DNA of 64,000 bases from Nitrospirota bacterium (GCA_026387665.1 JAPLLG010000005.1:1-64000); one strand, 5' to 3'. Shown: positions 16,637 to 25,854, numbered from the stretch's first letter. Translations and numbers: made by a program. Notes: generated by a model from the letters alone, not told the origin.

Positions 16637-17832
16637 GCCTGCCCCTTTACATCTGACGATTGACGAAGGTCATGGACCCTTCCGGTTTCCCTCGTGTCAT
16701 AGCCCCCCAGCGCGTCGATCTCCGCGCGAAAAGAGCGGCTGACGATGGTCTCGAACAGGTGAGCCAATGTCGGATGGGATTTGAGATAGGCTTTGGGCAC
16801 CACAAGATCGTACCGGGCTGCTTGCAGCGGCACGAAATCGAGGCCGAAGAGTTGCGCGGCGGATCGAATCCCGATCCCGATGTCGGCCTGATGGCTGGCG
16901 ATGGCCCTGGCCACTTCGAAGTGAGACGACACCATCGTCTCGTATCCGCGTACGTGAGCCGAGTCGATCCCTGCTGCTCGCAGCCTCTGATCGAGCATGA
17001 GCCTGGCTCCCGCCCCCTCTTCGCGATTCACGAGAGTCACTAGAGGGTCCGCCACATCAGCGATCGTTCGAATGGACTTGGGATTGCCTGGACGGACGAG
17101 GAAACCTTCCTCCCAGGTTGCGAACGTCACCACGTCGTAGTTCGCACTCTTCAGCGCCCGTCTGAGGAAGGGCAGGTTCGATTCCCCAGTCGTCGGGTCG
17201 AAGAGATGAAGTCCTGCGACATGCACCTCGCCCTGCTGCAAGGCCCGCAACGCCGCCATGCTCCCCATCGTCCAGCCGACAATGGACGTCTGATCCTTCC
17301 CCTGCCGCAAATGCGCGCCGGCAAGAAAGATCGCGGGATCGCAGCCAGCGACGGAAATTTCCTCTTCGATCGCCTGACGGTCACGCGACAGAGCCACGCT
17401 CACCCTGGCGCCAGATTCCTGGCCCTGCACATCCGTGGCATACCCATCGGCCGGCACACTATAGGAGAGGACCTCGCCAAGTTCCGTGACCGGTCGCACG
17501 ATCATACGAGCCCCGACCCTCGAGACCTTCACGCGAACTGTTGAAATCTTCTCATCGCGCCGGGGAAGATGACCGATCAGCCTCCCTTCGATGACCTCCT
17601 GTTCATCCGCCAGACTGAAGAGATCTTCCACACGACAACTCAACGCAGCTGCCAGACGAAGCGCGACCGCCGTCGTGGGTAAATAGAGATGCGATTCGAT
17701 GGCAGAGATAGCCTGCCTGGTGATCCCGGCTTTTCCGGCAAGCTCACCCTGTGAAAGATCGTGAGCGATGCGGATCGCTTTCAGATGATTCTGGAAATGT
17801 TCGACAGATTCTGCTTTGTGCGGCTGCCCCAT
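16633..17832 (-). CDS. One-component regulator: XRE helix-turn-helix plus binding-protein domain
   Basis: The product is 399 aa. Residues 10-75 are an XRE-type helix-turn-helix (DLSQGELAGKAGITRQAISA). Residues about 160-380 resemble the PBP-like sensor domain found in molybdate-related regulators, including GWTMGSMAALRALQQGEVHV, LVNREEGAGARLMLDQRL and HQADIGIGIRSAAQLF. It probably senses an oxyanion or molybdenum cofactor directly and controls the divergent operons on both sides. A perfect TTGCTA-A-TAGCAA palindrome overlaps its -35 box. The ATG has no ribosome binding site and lies a few bases from the predicted start point, so it may be leaderless. It overlaps the downstream binding-protein gene. 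Confidence 0.85.
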   Translation of the reverse strand: MGQPHKAESVEHFQNHLKAIRIAHDLSQGELAGKAGITRQAISAIESHLYLPTTAVALRLAAALSCRVEDLFSLADEQEVIEGRLIGHLPRRDEKISTVRVKVSRVGARMIVRPVTELGEVLSYSVPADGYATDVQGQESGARVSVALSRDRQAIEEEISVAGCDPAIFLAGAHLRQGKDQTSIVGWTMGSMAALRALQQGEVHVAGLHLFDPTTGESNLPFLRRALKSANYDVVTFATWEEGFLVRPGNPKSIRTIADVADPLVTLVNREEGAGARLMLDQRLRAAGIDSAHVRGYETMVSSHFEVARAIASHQADIGIGIRSAAQLFGLDFVPLQAARYDLVVPKAYLKSHPTLAHLFETIVSRSFRAEIDALGGYDTRETGRVHDLRQSSDVKGQA

Positions 17833-17841
17833 GATAAAATG

Positions 17842-17870
17842 TGCATAGCATGAATACTTGCTAATAGCAA
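17842..17870 (-). promoter_or_regulatory. Promoter and operator of the XRE/binding-protein regulator
   Basis: On the minus strand TTGCTA (17865-17870) and TATGCA (17842-17847) are 17 bases apart. The perfect palindrome TTGCTA-A-TAGCAA (17858-17870) overlaps the -35 hexamer, a position expected for autorepression. The predicted start point lies about 2-3 bases before the ATG at 17832. Confidence 0.6.
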
Positions 17871-17981
17871 TAATACAATTCCATCATATTTATGGCTGGC
17901 CACATATTTCGCTGACTTAGAAAGCTGAATGATTCTCCATCATAATAATTAAATGATAATAAACAGCAACATATTCAATTG

Positions 17982-18011
17982 TTGACAATCTAGATTCATA
18001 TACATTATACA
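17982..18011 (+). promoter_or_regulatory. Sigma-70 promoter of the rightward oxyanion cassette
   Basis: TTGACA (17982-17987) and TATACA (18006-18011) are 18 bases apart in a very AT-rich stretch. The small inverted repeat ATTGT-TG-ACAAT overlaps the -35 box and could bind a regulator. The predicted leader before the ATG at 18052 is about 35 bases and contains AGGAA. Confidence 0.6.
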
Positions 18012-18051
18012 TATCTCATCATTTACGACCGGAATAATAGGAATTGAAATT

Positions 18052-19098
18052 ATGTTTGCGTTAATCCGACAGATTCACAATCGAAAACTCTTCCTGAGCT
18101 CCCTCGCCTTCTTCCTCCTGACGGCTGCCGTTGCCCCTCCCTCATCTTCAGCGCTGGACTGGGTCCCGACCGATGAGGAGATCAAAAAGTATCGCCAGAG
18201 CTGGAATCCACTCTCCCATGGTCCAGTCCTCCTCCAGGCTGTCGATACGCAGCCGAGGGGGCAGCTCTCAATCAGAGAATTCCTGTTCTCACAAATCGGA
18301 GAGAGCAGCTTCGGCAATCGCCTCGGCGGTCCGACCGACAGCAAAAATGGGCCGGTTCATCTCTACCAACTGTCACCCTCGATCAATACCGCCTACGGAT
18401 TGACCAACCACATCGAAGTAGGCGCCGCCATTTCGATCAATTCATTCTGGGCCACCCAAAACGGGCAGAGCACGAGCTCGACCGGCTTCGGCGACACCTC
18501 GCTCATCATGAAATACCGGCCCATCATCCAAGACCCTGGAGGCTGGCGCCCCTCCATTACTCATTACACGCAGATTGTGCTTCCCACCAGCCGCTGGGCC
18601 GATGCGGAGAAGCCACCAGGAGGATTCTCGCCACTTGGCCGGCTTCCCAGTACGCGATTCGGCGAATATGGGCTGACGCAAGGACTCATGACGAGAAAGA
18701 ACCTCGAACCCATTCGCATCAGCGCAGCCCTGTTCTATACCTACGCCGCGCCAGGAGAGAACAACGGAAAGAACACCTACACCGGCGACATCGTCAATAC
18801 GCGACTGATCTTCGAGCACATACTCAATGACCAGAACGGGTTCGGGTATAACATCGAAGTCAGCACCTTACACGGGCTCACCTGGCGGGCAGATGGACAT
18901 GAAGTCAACGCAGGACAAAAAAGCGGCTTTACGATTATCGGGGTGGAGCCGGCGCTGCAATGGAACTTTTCTCAGAACTGGCTGGTCGCCGTCGGTTGCC
19001 AGTTTACCGTTGCAGGCCAAAATGCCGTTAATGCCATCTATCCGAATCTGTCCGTCTTCTGGTTCTGGGACAAGAGCGGAAAGATTGTCATGCGTTAA
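18052..19098 (+). CDS. Outer-membrane beta-barrel protein (phenol-meta-pathway transporter-like)
   Basis: The product is 348 aa with a signal peptide (LSSLAFFLLTAAVAPPSSSA) and a mature region rich in alternating strands with aromatic girdles, such as LYQLSPSINTAYGLTNHIEV and GDTSLIMKYRPII. It resembles the broad MetA/phenol-degradation outer-membrane family, whose substrates are mostly unknown. It is the first gene of the rightward cassette behind a strong promoter, divergent from the XRE/binding-protein regulator. It may form an additional channel or sensor in the outer membrane. The family assignment is moderate. Confidence 0.7.
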   Translation: MFALIRQIHNRKLFLSSLAFFLLTAAVAPPSSSALDWVPTDEEIKKYRQSWNPLSHGPVLLQAVDTQPRGQLSIREFLFSQIGESSFGNRLGGPTDSKNGPVHLYQLSPSINTAYGLTNHIEVGAAISINSFWATQNGQSTSSTGFGDTSLIMKYRPIIQDPGGWRPSITHYTQIVLPTSRWADAEKPPGGFSPLGRLPSTRFGEYGLTQGLMTRKNLEPIRISAALFYTYAAPGENNGKNTYTGDIVNTRLIFEHILNDQNGFGYNIEVSTLHGLTWRADGHEVNAGQKSGFTIIGVEPALQWNFSQNWLVAVGCQFTVAGQNAVNAIYPNLSVFWFWDKSGKIVMR

Positions 19099-19131
19099 TC
19101 CCTTCACGCGAGAGCCAACAGGACCGTCTTC

Positions 19132-19311
19132 ATGGGAAACACCGAACGATCAGATCGACAGGACCATCAAACCATTGAGCAGGCGATTCGCCTCGCGCTC
19201 AAAGACATCCGCTTTGGATCCATTGAAATCATCGTTCACGATTCCAAAGTCGTGCAGATTGAACGCAAGGAAAAGATCCGTTTTGGCAGCGAACCTTCGA
19301 CCACACGCTGA
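19132..19311 (+). CDS. YezD-like small protein (DUF2292 type)
   Basis: The product is 59 aa and easily missed because of its size. It reads through IEQAIRLALKDIRFGSIEII and then VHDSKVVQIERKEKIRF, the compact beta-rich pattern of the YezD/DUF2292 family (GSIxIxVHDxxVVQIERxEK). Family members are often encoded beside sulfate or sulfur-assimilation genes; their biochemical role is unknown. It lies 33 bases after the barrel gene and 150 bases before the porin, inside the rightward oxyanion cassette. This hints that the cassette handles sulfate-like oxyanions or is tied to sulfur status. Confidence 0.8.
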   Translation: MGNTERSDRQDHQTIEQAIRLALKDIRFGSIEIIVHDSKVVQIERKEKIRFGSEPSTTR

Positions 19312-19460
19312 GAGCACGATGAGACGCCTTACCTGCTGTCACAACTAAAGGAGAACGACCGGCCGACCAGATGACTGGAGGCCCAAGACCGACTATTTCA
19401 ATCGTCAAATTGAGAGCTGACCGGACCACCGGAAGTTCACATGTCACGGAGGGAACCGAC

Positions 19461-21098
19461 ATGAGAATTTCCGGTTTGCTGTTTGTCACACTCGCAGTCG
19501 TGCTGCCGCTCGCAGGCCTCACACCACCAGCGCTGGCCGTCGAGGAAGGCCAGCTCGTCAAGAAAGAGGGCAAGTGGGAATACTATTCCGGCGAGGACCC
19601 TGGCCTTAAATATCTCTATCTCAAAGGAATCATCACCCAAGAGGAGTACGACAAAGGCCTCAGGGTGATCGAGACGAAAGAACGTGTCTCCAAGCCGAAC
19701 TTCAATATCGACGTCAACAACGGCCTGAATATTCGAGTCGGAGAGAAATTCTTTCTGAAGCTCCGGCTGCTCACCCAGGTGCGCTACACCCACAGTTCTT
19801 ACAATTCAGCCTGGGGGTCGGTCGGAGACTCAAGAAATCCTGAGATTCTCGGGGGCCAGGTCGAGTTTCGGGCCATCAAGAAACAGAGCGACTCAAGTCT
19901 GTTTTCAGTCCCCCGCGCTCGCCTCCAATTCCTGGGCTATGCGTTCGATCCTGACTTCCGCTACAACTTTTCTGTGGCCCTGGATCAAACATCGACGGAT
20001 CAAGAAGGTGGCAGCGGCAGGGCTAAACTTCTCGATGCCTATGTCGCCTCCTGGCATATCCCCGTGGCAACAGTGCAGGTCGGTCAACAGCGGGTTTGGT
20101 TCAATCGCGCCCAGATCAGTTCGATCGCCACGTCAACCTTCTCAGACAATATGATTGTCCAAAGAGCCTTTGCCGCCAACCAGATCGACAGTCGTGACGT
20201 CGGAATCAGCATTCTCAGCGATGAGGATCAATACAAATTCAACTACGCGATTGGTATTTGGGGAGGGGTCGGACCAAACTTGACACGGGAGGGCACTTCC
20301 GTCAGTCAACGGGTGCTGCCCCCCAGCGGCGGTGGAGGTCCCGCGTCAGGAACAACTCGAACCTATAATTATGACACCCGTTTCGCAACCGGCGAGATGT
20401 TATACACGGCCCGGCTGCTGTACAAGATCTCAGGCAATCCAGGGTATGGCCAGGGAGATATCTTGAACTCCCGTACGCCTCAGGTGGCCATTGCAGCGGG
20501 CTATGCCTACAACCCGGCCCAAAACTACTTGAGTGCCATCCGATCAGACATTGTGGACCGTGCCTATCGCCAGAGTGTCACCAAAGCGGGAAACGGCCGG
20601 CTCCTCGGTGGAGGGATCTACGACTTCCAGACCTATGCAACGGATTTCATCGCGAAGTACCAGGGGTGGTCCATCCAGTCCGAAGGATACTTCCGGCACC
20701 AGCGGGTGAGGAACAAGGACAGTGGAGCCACACCGTTCGACCTCGCCACCGTACCGGCGGCCCAATATACCGGCCCCCCAGTGGATTTGGGCCAGGCCTG
20801 GGGCTGGTATGCCCAGGTCGGGAAATATGTCATCCCCCGAAAACTCGAGCTTGCCGTCCGGTATGGGGTGATGGATCCCTCAACCAAACAGAAGCACGAT
20901 CTCACGAAGGAATTCGGCACCGCCATCAACTACAGCTTCGACGGCACCTACAACAACCGGCTCGTCGTCGATTACTCCAATATCACCATGGGAAGCGGCG
21001 GGCGCGCACCGGACCGGTATCCGTTCGAGAGCCAAGCAGGATTTGGGCGCGATCTCATCGAAAACCGGATCAATGTGCAGTACCAGTTCTATTTCTAG
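19461..21098 (+). CDS. Second phosphate-selective-porin-like porin
   Basis: The product is 545 aa. I chose ATG 19461, with GGAGGG 7 bases upstream; the open frame to 19371 is unsupported. The signal peptide ends TPPALA. The mature N-terminus has EEGQLVKKEGKWEYY and KGIITQEEYDKGL, the same short module as the porin at 13216. A long beta-rich barrel follows, ending in NVQYQFYF with a terminal phenylalanine typical of outer-membrane proteins. It likely forms an anion-selective channel. It lies 36 bases before the ModA-like gene, so the pair is probably co-expressed. Confidence 0.83.
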   Translation: MRISGLLFVTLAVVLPLAGLTPPALAVEEGQLVKKEGKWEYYSGEDPGLKYLYLKGIITQEEYDKGLRVIETKERVSKPNFNIDVNNGLNIRVGEKFFLKLRLLTQVRYTHSSYNSAWGSVGDSRNPEILGGQVEFRAIKKQSDSSLFSVPRARLQFLGYAFDPDFRYNFSVALDQTSTDQEGGSGRAKLLDAYVASWHIPVATVQVGQQRVWFNRAQISSIATSTFSDNMIVQRAFAANQIDSRDVGISILSDEDQYKFNYAIGIWGGVGPNLTREGTSVSQRVLPPSGGGGPASGTTRTYNYDTRFATGEMLYTARLLYKISGNPGYGQGDILNSRTPQVAIAAGYAYNPAQNYLSAIRSDIVDRAYRQSVTKAGNGRLLGGGIYDFQTYATDFIAKYQGWSIQSEGYFRHQRVRNKDSGATPFDLATVPAAQYTGPPVDLGQAWGWYAQVGKYVIPRKLELAVRYGVMDPSTKQKHDLTKEFGTAINYSFDGTYNNRLVVDYSNITMGSGGRAPDRYPFESQAGFGRDLIENRINVQYQFYF

Positions 21099-21134
21099 AA
21101 CGACACGAATTATTTCACTGTCAGGAGAACAATT

Positions 21135-21953
21135 ATGAAACACGAATGGTTCAGGTCTTTACTCTTCTTCGGAGTCGCGACGGCATCGCTCTGGGTCACC
21201 CCATCCGTGCAGGCGCAACCGGAGACCCTCACCATCGCAGCCGCCAACAGCCTCAGAGAGGTGTTTCGTCACGTGCTGCCGCTTTTCGAGAAGCAGCACC
21301 CCGAAATCAACGTGCGGGTCATCTATGGCCCCTCGCAAACGCTCCGCAGTCAAATTGAACAGGGTGCGCCCGTGGACATCTTCCTGCCGTCGCTGTTTGA
21401 GGAAATTGAACAGCTCGAACAGAAGGGTCTGATCATTCAAGGCACTAAGCGGGCCTATGCCGGCACGTCGCTGGTCTTGATTACCAGTGCCACCCACCCC
21501 GCCCCCATCGGCTCCGTTCAAGATCTGCAGACAGTCCCGGTCCGACGGATCGCCGTCGGGGATCCCAAGTCCTCCTCTGTGGGAAAAGTGGCGGCACAGT
21601 TCATCAAATATACCAAGCTCGATGCCCAACTGAAGTCTCATTACGTGTTCGGCGAACATTCCCGTGCCGTGCTCGATCTGGTCGCTAACGGCGAAGCTGA
21701 AGTCGGCGTCCTGTATCGGACAGACGCCGTCGAGAATGCGAAGGTCCGCATTCTCGATACAGTCCCGGCCGGTTCCCATACTCCCATCCGCTATGGCGTT
21801 GCCGCGACCTGGACCGCCAAGAACCTTTCAGGCGCGGGAGACTTCATCACATTTTTGCTGACGCCAGAAGTGCAAACCCTCTTGCAAGAGCACGGGTTCG
21901 ATCGCGCAGCACCGCAGGCAGGGTCCGCTCAAGGAAAGGAAGGGCAAAAATGA
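21135..21953 (+). CDS. ModA-like periplasmic substrate-binding protein (3rd copy)
   Basis: The product is 272 aa. A signal peptide ends SVQAQ and the mature start is ETLTIAAANSLREVFRHVLP. Next come IYGPSQTLRSQIEQGAPVDI and FLPS, close to the ModA ligand pattern (AASL, S..L..QI..GAP.D), then GDPKSSSVGKVAAQFIKYTK. It is closer to ModA than the copy at 15761. No ABC permease or ATPase is encoded in this rightward run, so it would have to use ModBC from the divergent operon or act as a periplasmic carrier or sensor. Its stop overlaps the next gene by 4 bases. Confidence 0.87.
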   Translation: MKHEWFRSLLFFGVATASLWVTPSVQAQPETLTIAAANSLREVFRHVLPLFEKQHPEINVRVIYGPSQTLRSQIEQGAPVDIFLPSLFEEIEQLEQKGLIIQGTKRAYAGTSLVLITSATHPAPIGSVQDLQTVPVRRIAVGDPKSSSVGKVAAQFIKYTKLDAQLKSHYVFGEHSRAVLDLVANGEAEVGVLYRTDAVENAKVRILDTVPAGSHTPIRYGVAATWTAKNLSGAGDFITFLLTPEVQTLLQEHGFDRAAPQAGSAQGKEGQK

Positions 21954-22666
21954 ATCGCTTCAATAAGACTATGACTGAGCCGTCTGCATGGCCGCTTCGC
22001 GCCCTGTTGCTCATTGCCGGAATATCCATCATCACCGGTTGCGCGAACAAGCCCGTCCCACAGCCGAAATCCATCTATGAGTCGGGGCTGAGCACGGTCC
22101 GATTGGAACAGGACCCCGACTCGATTTCCAATTCTCACCCCGCCACGCTGACCGCCACCGAGGTGGGCACATTGCTTCGAGGGGTTCGCGCTTGGGAACG
22201 GCGGAACGTCATTCACCGGCTGTTTGCCGGTGAAGCCGATCGAACCAGAGCGTTCCGGAACGAAGAGATTGCCGTACTGGCACCTCCTCTTTCCAAAGCG
22301 CTGGCTCAGGCCGCTCCGACAGAACGTGTGTACTTCCATTTGAGTCATGCTACAGATCAGGGGGATGAGGAAACCACCACGGGCTGGATCTCCATCCGGG
22401 GACCGATTCTGCACCTGACCATCAGCGGCGTGCACGACCGACACAGCCCCGGTCCAGATATCAGCAAGTACGACCGGCAACTGCCGAACATTCCGGGAAC
22501 CTCGGTATTGCACGACGTGACGTTCGAGCCGGAGGAGTTCCTGGCCAAGTCGGCGTCGAAGGCGCGTTTCTGGGCGCCAGATCAGCAGGAAGAGTTGCAG
22601 ATACGATACCGGGAAGCATTGGGATCAATACCGGCTCAACCTGGTCTAGAAAAAGGCAAAAGATAA
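21950..22666 (+). CDS. Lipoprotein, member 2 of a three-paralog family
   Basis: The product is 238 aa, starting at the ATG that overlaps the ModA-like stop (ATGA), with GGAAGGG 5 bases upstream. The signal ends SIITGC, giving a lipidated cysteine near residue 27. The mature part shares the family pattern: VRLEQDP, HPATLTATEVGTLLRGVRAW, FRNEEIAVLAPPLSKALAQA, PTERVYFHL and GWISIRGPILHLTI. Relatives are at 15057 and 51896. Coupling to the ModA-like gene strengthens the idea that this lipoprotein works with the binding protein or the porin. No known domain is recognised. Confidence 0.78.
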   Translation: MNRFNKTMTEPSAWPLRALLLIAGISIITGCANKPVPQPKSIYESGLSTVRLEQDPDSISNSHPATLTATEVGTLLRGVRAWERRNVIHRLFAGEADRTRAFRNEEIAVLAPPLSKALAQAAPTERVYFHLSHATDQGDEETTTGWISIRGPILHLTISGVHDRHSPGPDISKYDRQLPNIPGTSVLHDVTFEPEEFLAKSASKARFWAPDQQEELQIRYREALGSIPAQPGLEKGKR

Positions 22667-22817
22667 CCCCGTCAATTCACGAATTGAGGTCTCCCGAAAG
22701 TCCGAGGCGGCAGGGGATTCAATCCCCCGCTGCCCTAGACGGGAATAGGCAGACTAACCGCACGAGGCCTGCGCGCTGGCATCCCACGACCGAACAATCG
22801 GAAAGAGGGACGCTGGT

Positions 22818-24407
22818 GTGCATCATGTCGCTATGATACCTTACGCCATGCGTCGTACCTCCGTCAGCTGGATCGCCTGCCTCTCCATCGGCAAAAAACT
22901 CGCGCTGTCGTTCAGCCTGATCCTTACCCTGCTCATCGGCAGTCTCAGCGCGTCGTTTTTCTACCTCTCCCGTGTGAATAGCTATATCGATCGCCATCAA
23001 CGCATCACCATTCCCGGCGTCGTCACGGCCTCGGAAATGCTCCGCAACCTCTCCGCCATGCAGACCCACATGCACCAGCTTCTTGAACATCAACGCCCTG
23101 CAGTTCAGACCGTCAGCCTGAAGGCCCTCGCAGAGATCGAGCACCGAACGCTCACGGCACTGGACACCTATCAAACCTCCCACGCCGCCCGAACGCATCC
23201 GGTCTTGTACGGCATGTTGCAACAGCACGGACGAGGCGGCCTGGCCGACCAGGAAAACCAGACGATCGTCGCCATCGCCAATGGCCTGAGCGCCTTACGT
23301 GCGCAGCGGGAAGACTTCGAAACGGCAACCAGCCAACAGACGAAACATCTGCCTCCCGCAGAGCCCCTGTACCAACAGACGGTGACCACAACCACAGATG
23401 CGATCGCCTCACTCATCGAGCTGCATCGCAAGATCGATGTGGAAATGAAGGTCGAGGGCGATCGCCTCGTCGAACAGGCGCGGCTCATCGTCCTCAGCAT
23501 CGTCGGCCTGCTAGGGCTGCTCATCCTATCGATCTCCCTCATGATGCAACGGCTCGTGGCCGGACCGCTGAAGCGACTCGCCTCCACAGCCGATCGCGTT
23601 GCCCACCATGACCTCACGACCCAGTTTGAACCCTGGCCCACACAGGATGAGGTCGGCATCCTGACGAGCTCTCTGACGACCATGCTGGCGAATCTCCGCG
23701 AGCGAGGGACCGCCCTCATCCGCAAAACCAAGGAGCTCGAAGCCTTCACCTACTCAGTCGCGCATGACCTCAAAGGGCCCCTTCGCGAAATCGAAGGCTT
23801 CTCCTCGCTCTTGAAAAAACGATTTGAGGGAACCGGAGACCCCCAGGTCACACACCAGCTCGATGTCATCCGAACGTCGGCGCTCCGGCTCACCACGATG
23901 ATCGATGCGCTCCTGAAGTATTCACGATTGGAACAACAGAATCTGCCGCGATCCCGCTTCAACGTGCTGGAAATGATTGGCAGCCTCATCGTCGATCGGT
24001 TCAGCGGCGCGCAAGGCCCCAAACCGAAAATTCATGTGGACCTGCCCTTCGCCGATCTCTATGGTGAGCCGGTCGGCATCCGTCAGGCCGTGGTGAACTT
24101 GCTCGACAATGCGGCCAAGTTTTCCCGACCTGCCACGACGCCGGATATCCGCATCGGCGGCACCAGGACTGCAACGGAACGGATCATCTGGATCCGCGAC
24201 AACGGGATCGGCTTCGGCCCAGAGGATCGCGAGAAAATCTTCGGCCTCTTCGAACGGCTACACCAACCGGCCGACTATGAAGGCACTGGCGTCGGATTGG
24301 CGATCGTGAAAATGGTGATGGAGAAACATAGTGGGCGGGCCTGGGCTGAATCCACCCCAGGCACAGGCAGCACATTTTATTTGGCCTTTCCGGAAACAAC
24401 CGCATGA
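22818..24407 (+). CDS. Membrane sensor histidine kinase
   Basis: The product is 529 aa from GTG 22818, with GAGGGA upstream. TM1 (about 29-50) and TM2 (about 222-245) flank a periplasmic, helix-rich sensor of about 170 residues. HAMP follows at about 246-300. The HisKA domain has phospho-acceptor H316 in SVAHDLKGPLREIEGF. The HATPase domain has NLLDNAAKFS, DNGIGFGPEDREKIFGLFER and GTGVGLAIVK. All kinase boxes are intact. It overlaps the NtrC-type gene by 4 bases and is certainly its partner. It follows the oxyanion cassette by about 150 bases and may respond to the same signal. Confidence 0.93.
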   Translation: MHHVAMIPYAMRRTSVSWIACLSIGKKLALSFSLILTLLIGSLSASFFYLSRVNSYIDRHQRITIPGVVTASEMLRNLSAMQTHMHQLLEHQRPAVQTVSLKALAEIEHRTLTALDTYQTSHAARTHPVLYGMLQQHGRGGLADQENQTIVAIANGLSALRAQREDFETATSQQTKHLPPAEPLYQQTVTTTTDAIASLIELHRKIDVEMKVEGDRLVEQARLIVLSIVGLLGLLILSISLMMQRLVAGPLKRLASTADRVAHHDLTTQFEPWPTQDEVGILTSSLTTMLANLRERGTALIRKTKELEAFTYSVAHDLKGPLREIEGFSSLLKKRFEGTGDPQVTHQLDVIRTSALRLTTMIDALLKYSRLEQQNLPRSRFNVLEMIGSLIVDRFSGAQGPKPKIHVDLPFADLYGEPVGIRQAVVNLLDNAAKFSRPATTPDIRIGGTRTATERIIWIRDNGIGFGPEDREKIFGLFERLHQPADYEGTGVGLAIVKMVMEKHSGRAWAESTPGTGSTFYLAFPETTA

Positions 24408-25762
24408 TGCACATCCTGGTCATCGACGACGAGGAATATATCCGATTGGTGCTGGAGCAGGCGATCCGCGAGGAAGGCTGCGAGGTCACGACCGCCTCAC
24501 GGGGACAAGAGGGCTTGGACCGGCTTACCTCCGGCACCTTCGATTGCGTGGTCAGCGATCTCCGTATGCCTGGCATCGACGGCCGCGCCGTGCTGCGCTG
24601 GATAAAAGACCATCAACCGGATGTGGATGTCATGATCCTCACCGGCCATGGAGACGTGAAGGACGCGGTCGAGGCCATCAAAGAAGGTGCCTGGGATTTC
24701 CTCATCAAAGATACCCCCTTCGACGGAACGGTCATCAAGGCCGCAATCACGAAACTCCGCACCGTTCGCGCTCTCCGACGCGAGAATATCGCAGCGAGGC
24801 TGGGTGGATTCGCGCATACCCACGATCAGATTGTGCCAGGACAGAGTCCGGCCTGGCAGAAGCTCATGGCGCAGGTCGCGCAGGTGGCGCCGGCGAACGC
24901 CCCGGTTCTGATCCAAGGTGAGACCGGATCGGGAAAAGAAGTCGTGGCCCGCACCCTCCATGCGCAGAGCCGGCGCGCCACCGGCCCCTTTCTCGCCGTG
25001 AACTGCGGCGCCGTCAGCCGGGAATTGCTGGAGAGTGAACTCTTCGGCCATGAGAAAGGCTCGTTTACCGGAGCAACCGCCGCAAAGCCAGGGCTCATTG
25101 CCGCAGCAGAAGGCGGCACCCTCTTCCTGGATGAAGTCGGAGAAATGCCGGGACCGATGCAGGTGAGCCTGCTGAGATTTCTTGACCGCAGAGAATACCG
25201 GCCAGTCGGCAGCACGCGCACCCTCCAGGCCGATGTCCGCATCGTCGGCGCCACGAATGGAGACCTCCAGGAACTCGTGCACCAGGGCCGCTTCCGGGAC
25301 GATCTGCTCTACCGCATCAACACCGTCACCCTCCGGGTACCATCCCTCCGCGAGCGGACGGAAGACATCCCTCGCCTGGCAGAATACTTCCTTGCCACGG
25401 TCCGGACCCCGGGAACGGCCGCCAGATCCTTCGCACCGGACGCCATCGCGCGGCTAGTGAGCTATGCCTGGCCTGGCAATATCCGCGAATTGCGAAACGT
25501 GATCGAGCGAGTCGTCCTAATGAACCCCGCTGCCGCTAGCAGGCCTATCTCACTGGAGGACATCGCCCAGGTCTTGCCACAGCCAGCAGCCAACAACGAC
25601 GCCTCACACCAGACCAACCTGTCGATGGACGACATGGAACGGGTCCATATCCTGCGAGTCCTCGACGCGCACCGCGGCAATAAAACCCACGCGGCTAAAG
25701 CCCTTCAGATCGACTACAAAACGCTGCTCACGAAACTCAAGAAATACGGGCTCGCCCCATAA
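24404..25762 (+). CDS. NtrC-family sigma-54-dependent response regulator
   Basis: The product is 452 aa. The receiver domain has D8/D9 and phospho-acceptor D52 (VVSDLRMPG), plus the conserved lysine in FLIKD. The AAA+ domain has Walker A GETGSGKE, a contact loop reading GSFTGA instead of GAFTGA, Walker B LFLDEVGEM and R-finger-like sequences. A C-terminal Fis-type helix-turn-helix (HAAKALQIDYKTLLTKL) completes it. The A-to-S change in the loop occurs in some relatives and may weaken or retain sigma-54 contact. It overlaps the kinase gene (ATGA), so they form a two-component pair. Its target promoters are not evident here. Confidence 0.93.
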   Translation: MMHILVIDDEEYIRLVLEQAIREEGCEVTTASRGQEGLDRLTSGTFDCVVSDLRMPGIDGRAVLRWIKDHQPDVDVMILTGHGDVKDAVEAIKEGAWDFLIKDTPFDGTVIKAAITKLRTVRALRRENIAARLGGFAHTHDQIVPGQSPAWQKLMAQVAQVAPANAPVLIQGETGSGKEVVARTLHAQSRRATGPFLAVNCGAVSRELLESELFGHEKGSFTGATAAKPGLIAAAEGGTLFLDEVGEMPGPMQVSLLRFLDRREYRPVGSTRTLQADVRIVGATNGDLQELVHQGRFRDDLLYRINTVTLRVPSLRERTEDIPRLAEYFLATVRTPGTAARSFAPDAIARLVSYAWPGNIRELRNVIERVVLMNPAAASRPISLEDIAQVLPQPAANNDASHQTNLSMDDMERVHILRVLDAHRGNKTHAAKALQIDYKTLLTKLKKYGLAP

Positions 25763-25854
25763 TAGAGGAAATGGTGCAGCCAAGCGGCCCCTCATGTAGA
25801 ATGAGGAATCCCCCTCTCGTGGAGGCGCCAGCGAAAGACGAAGGAACGGCAGCC

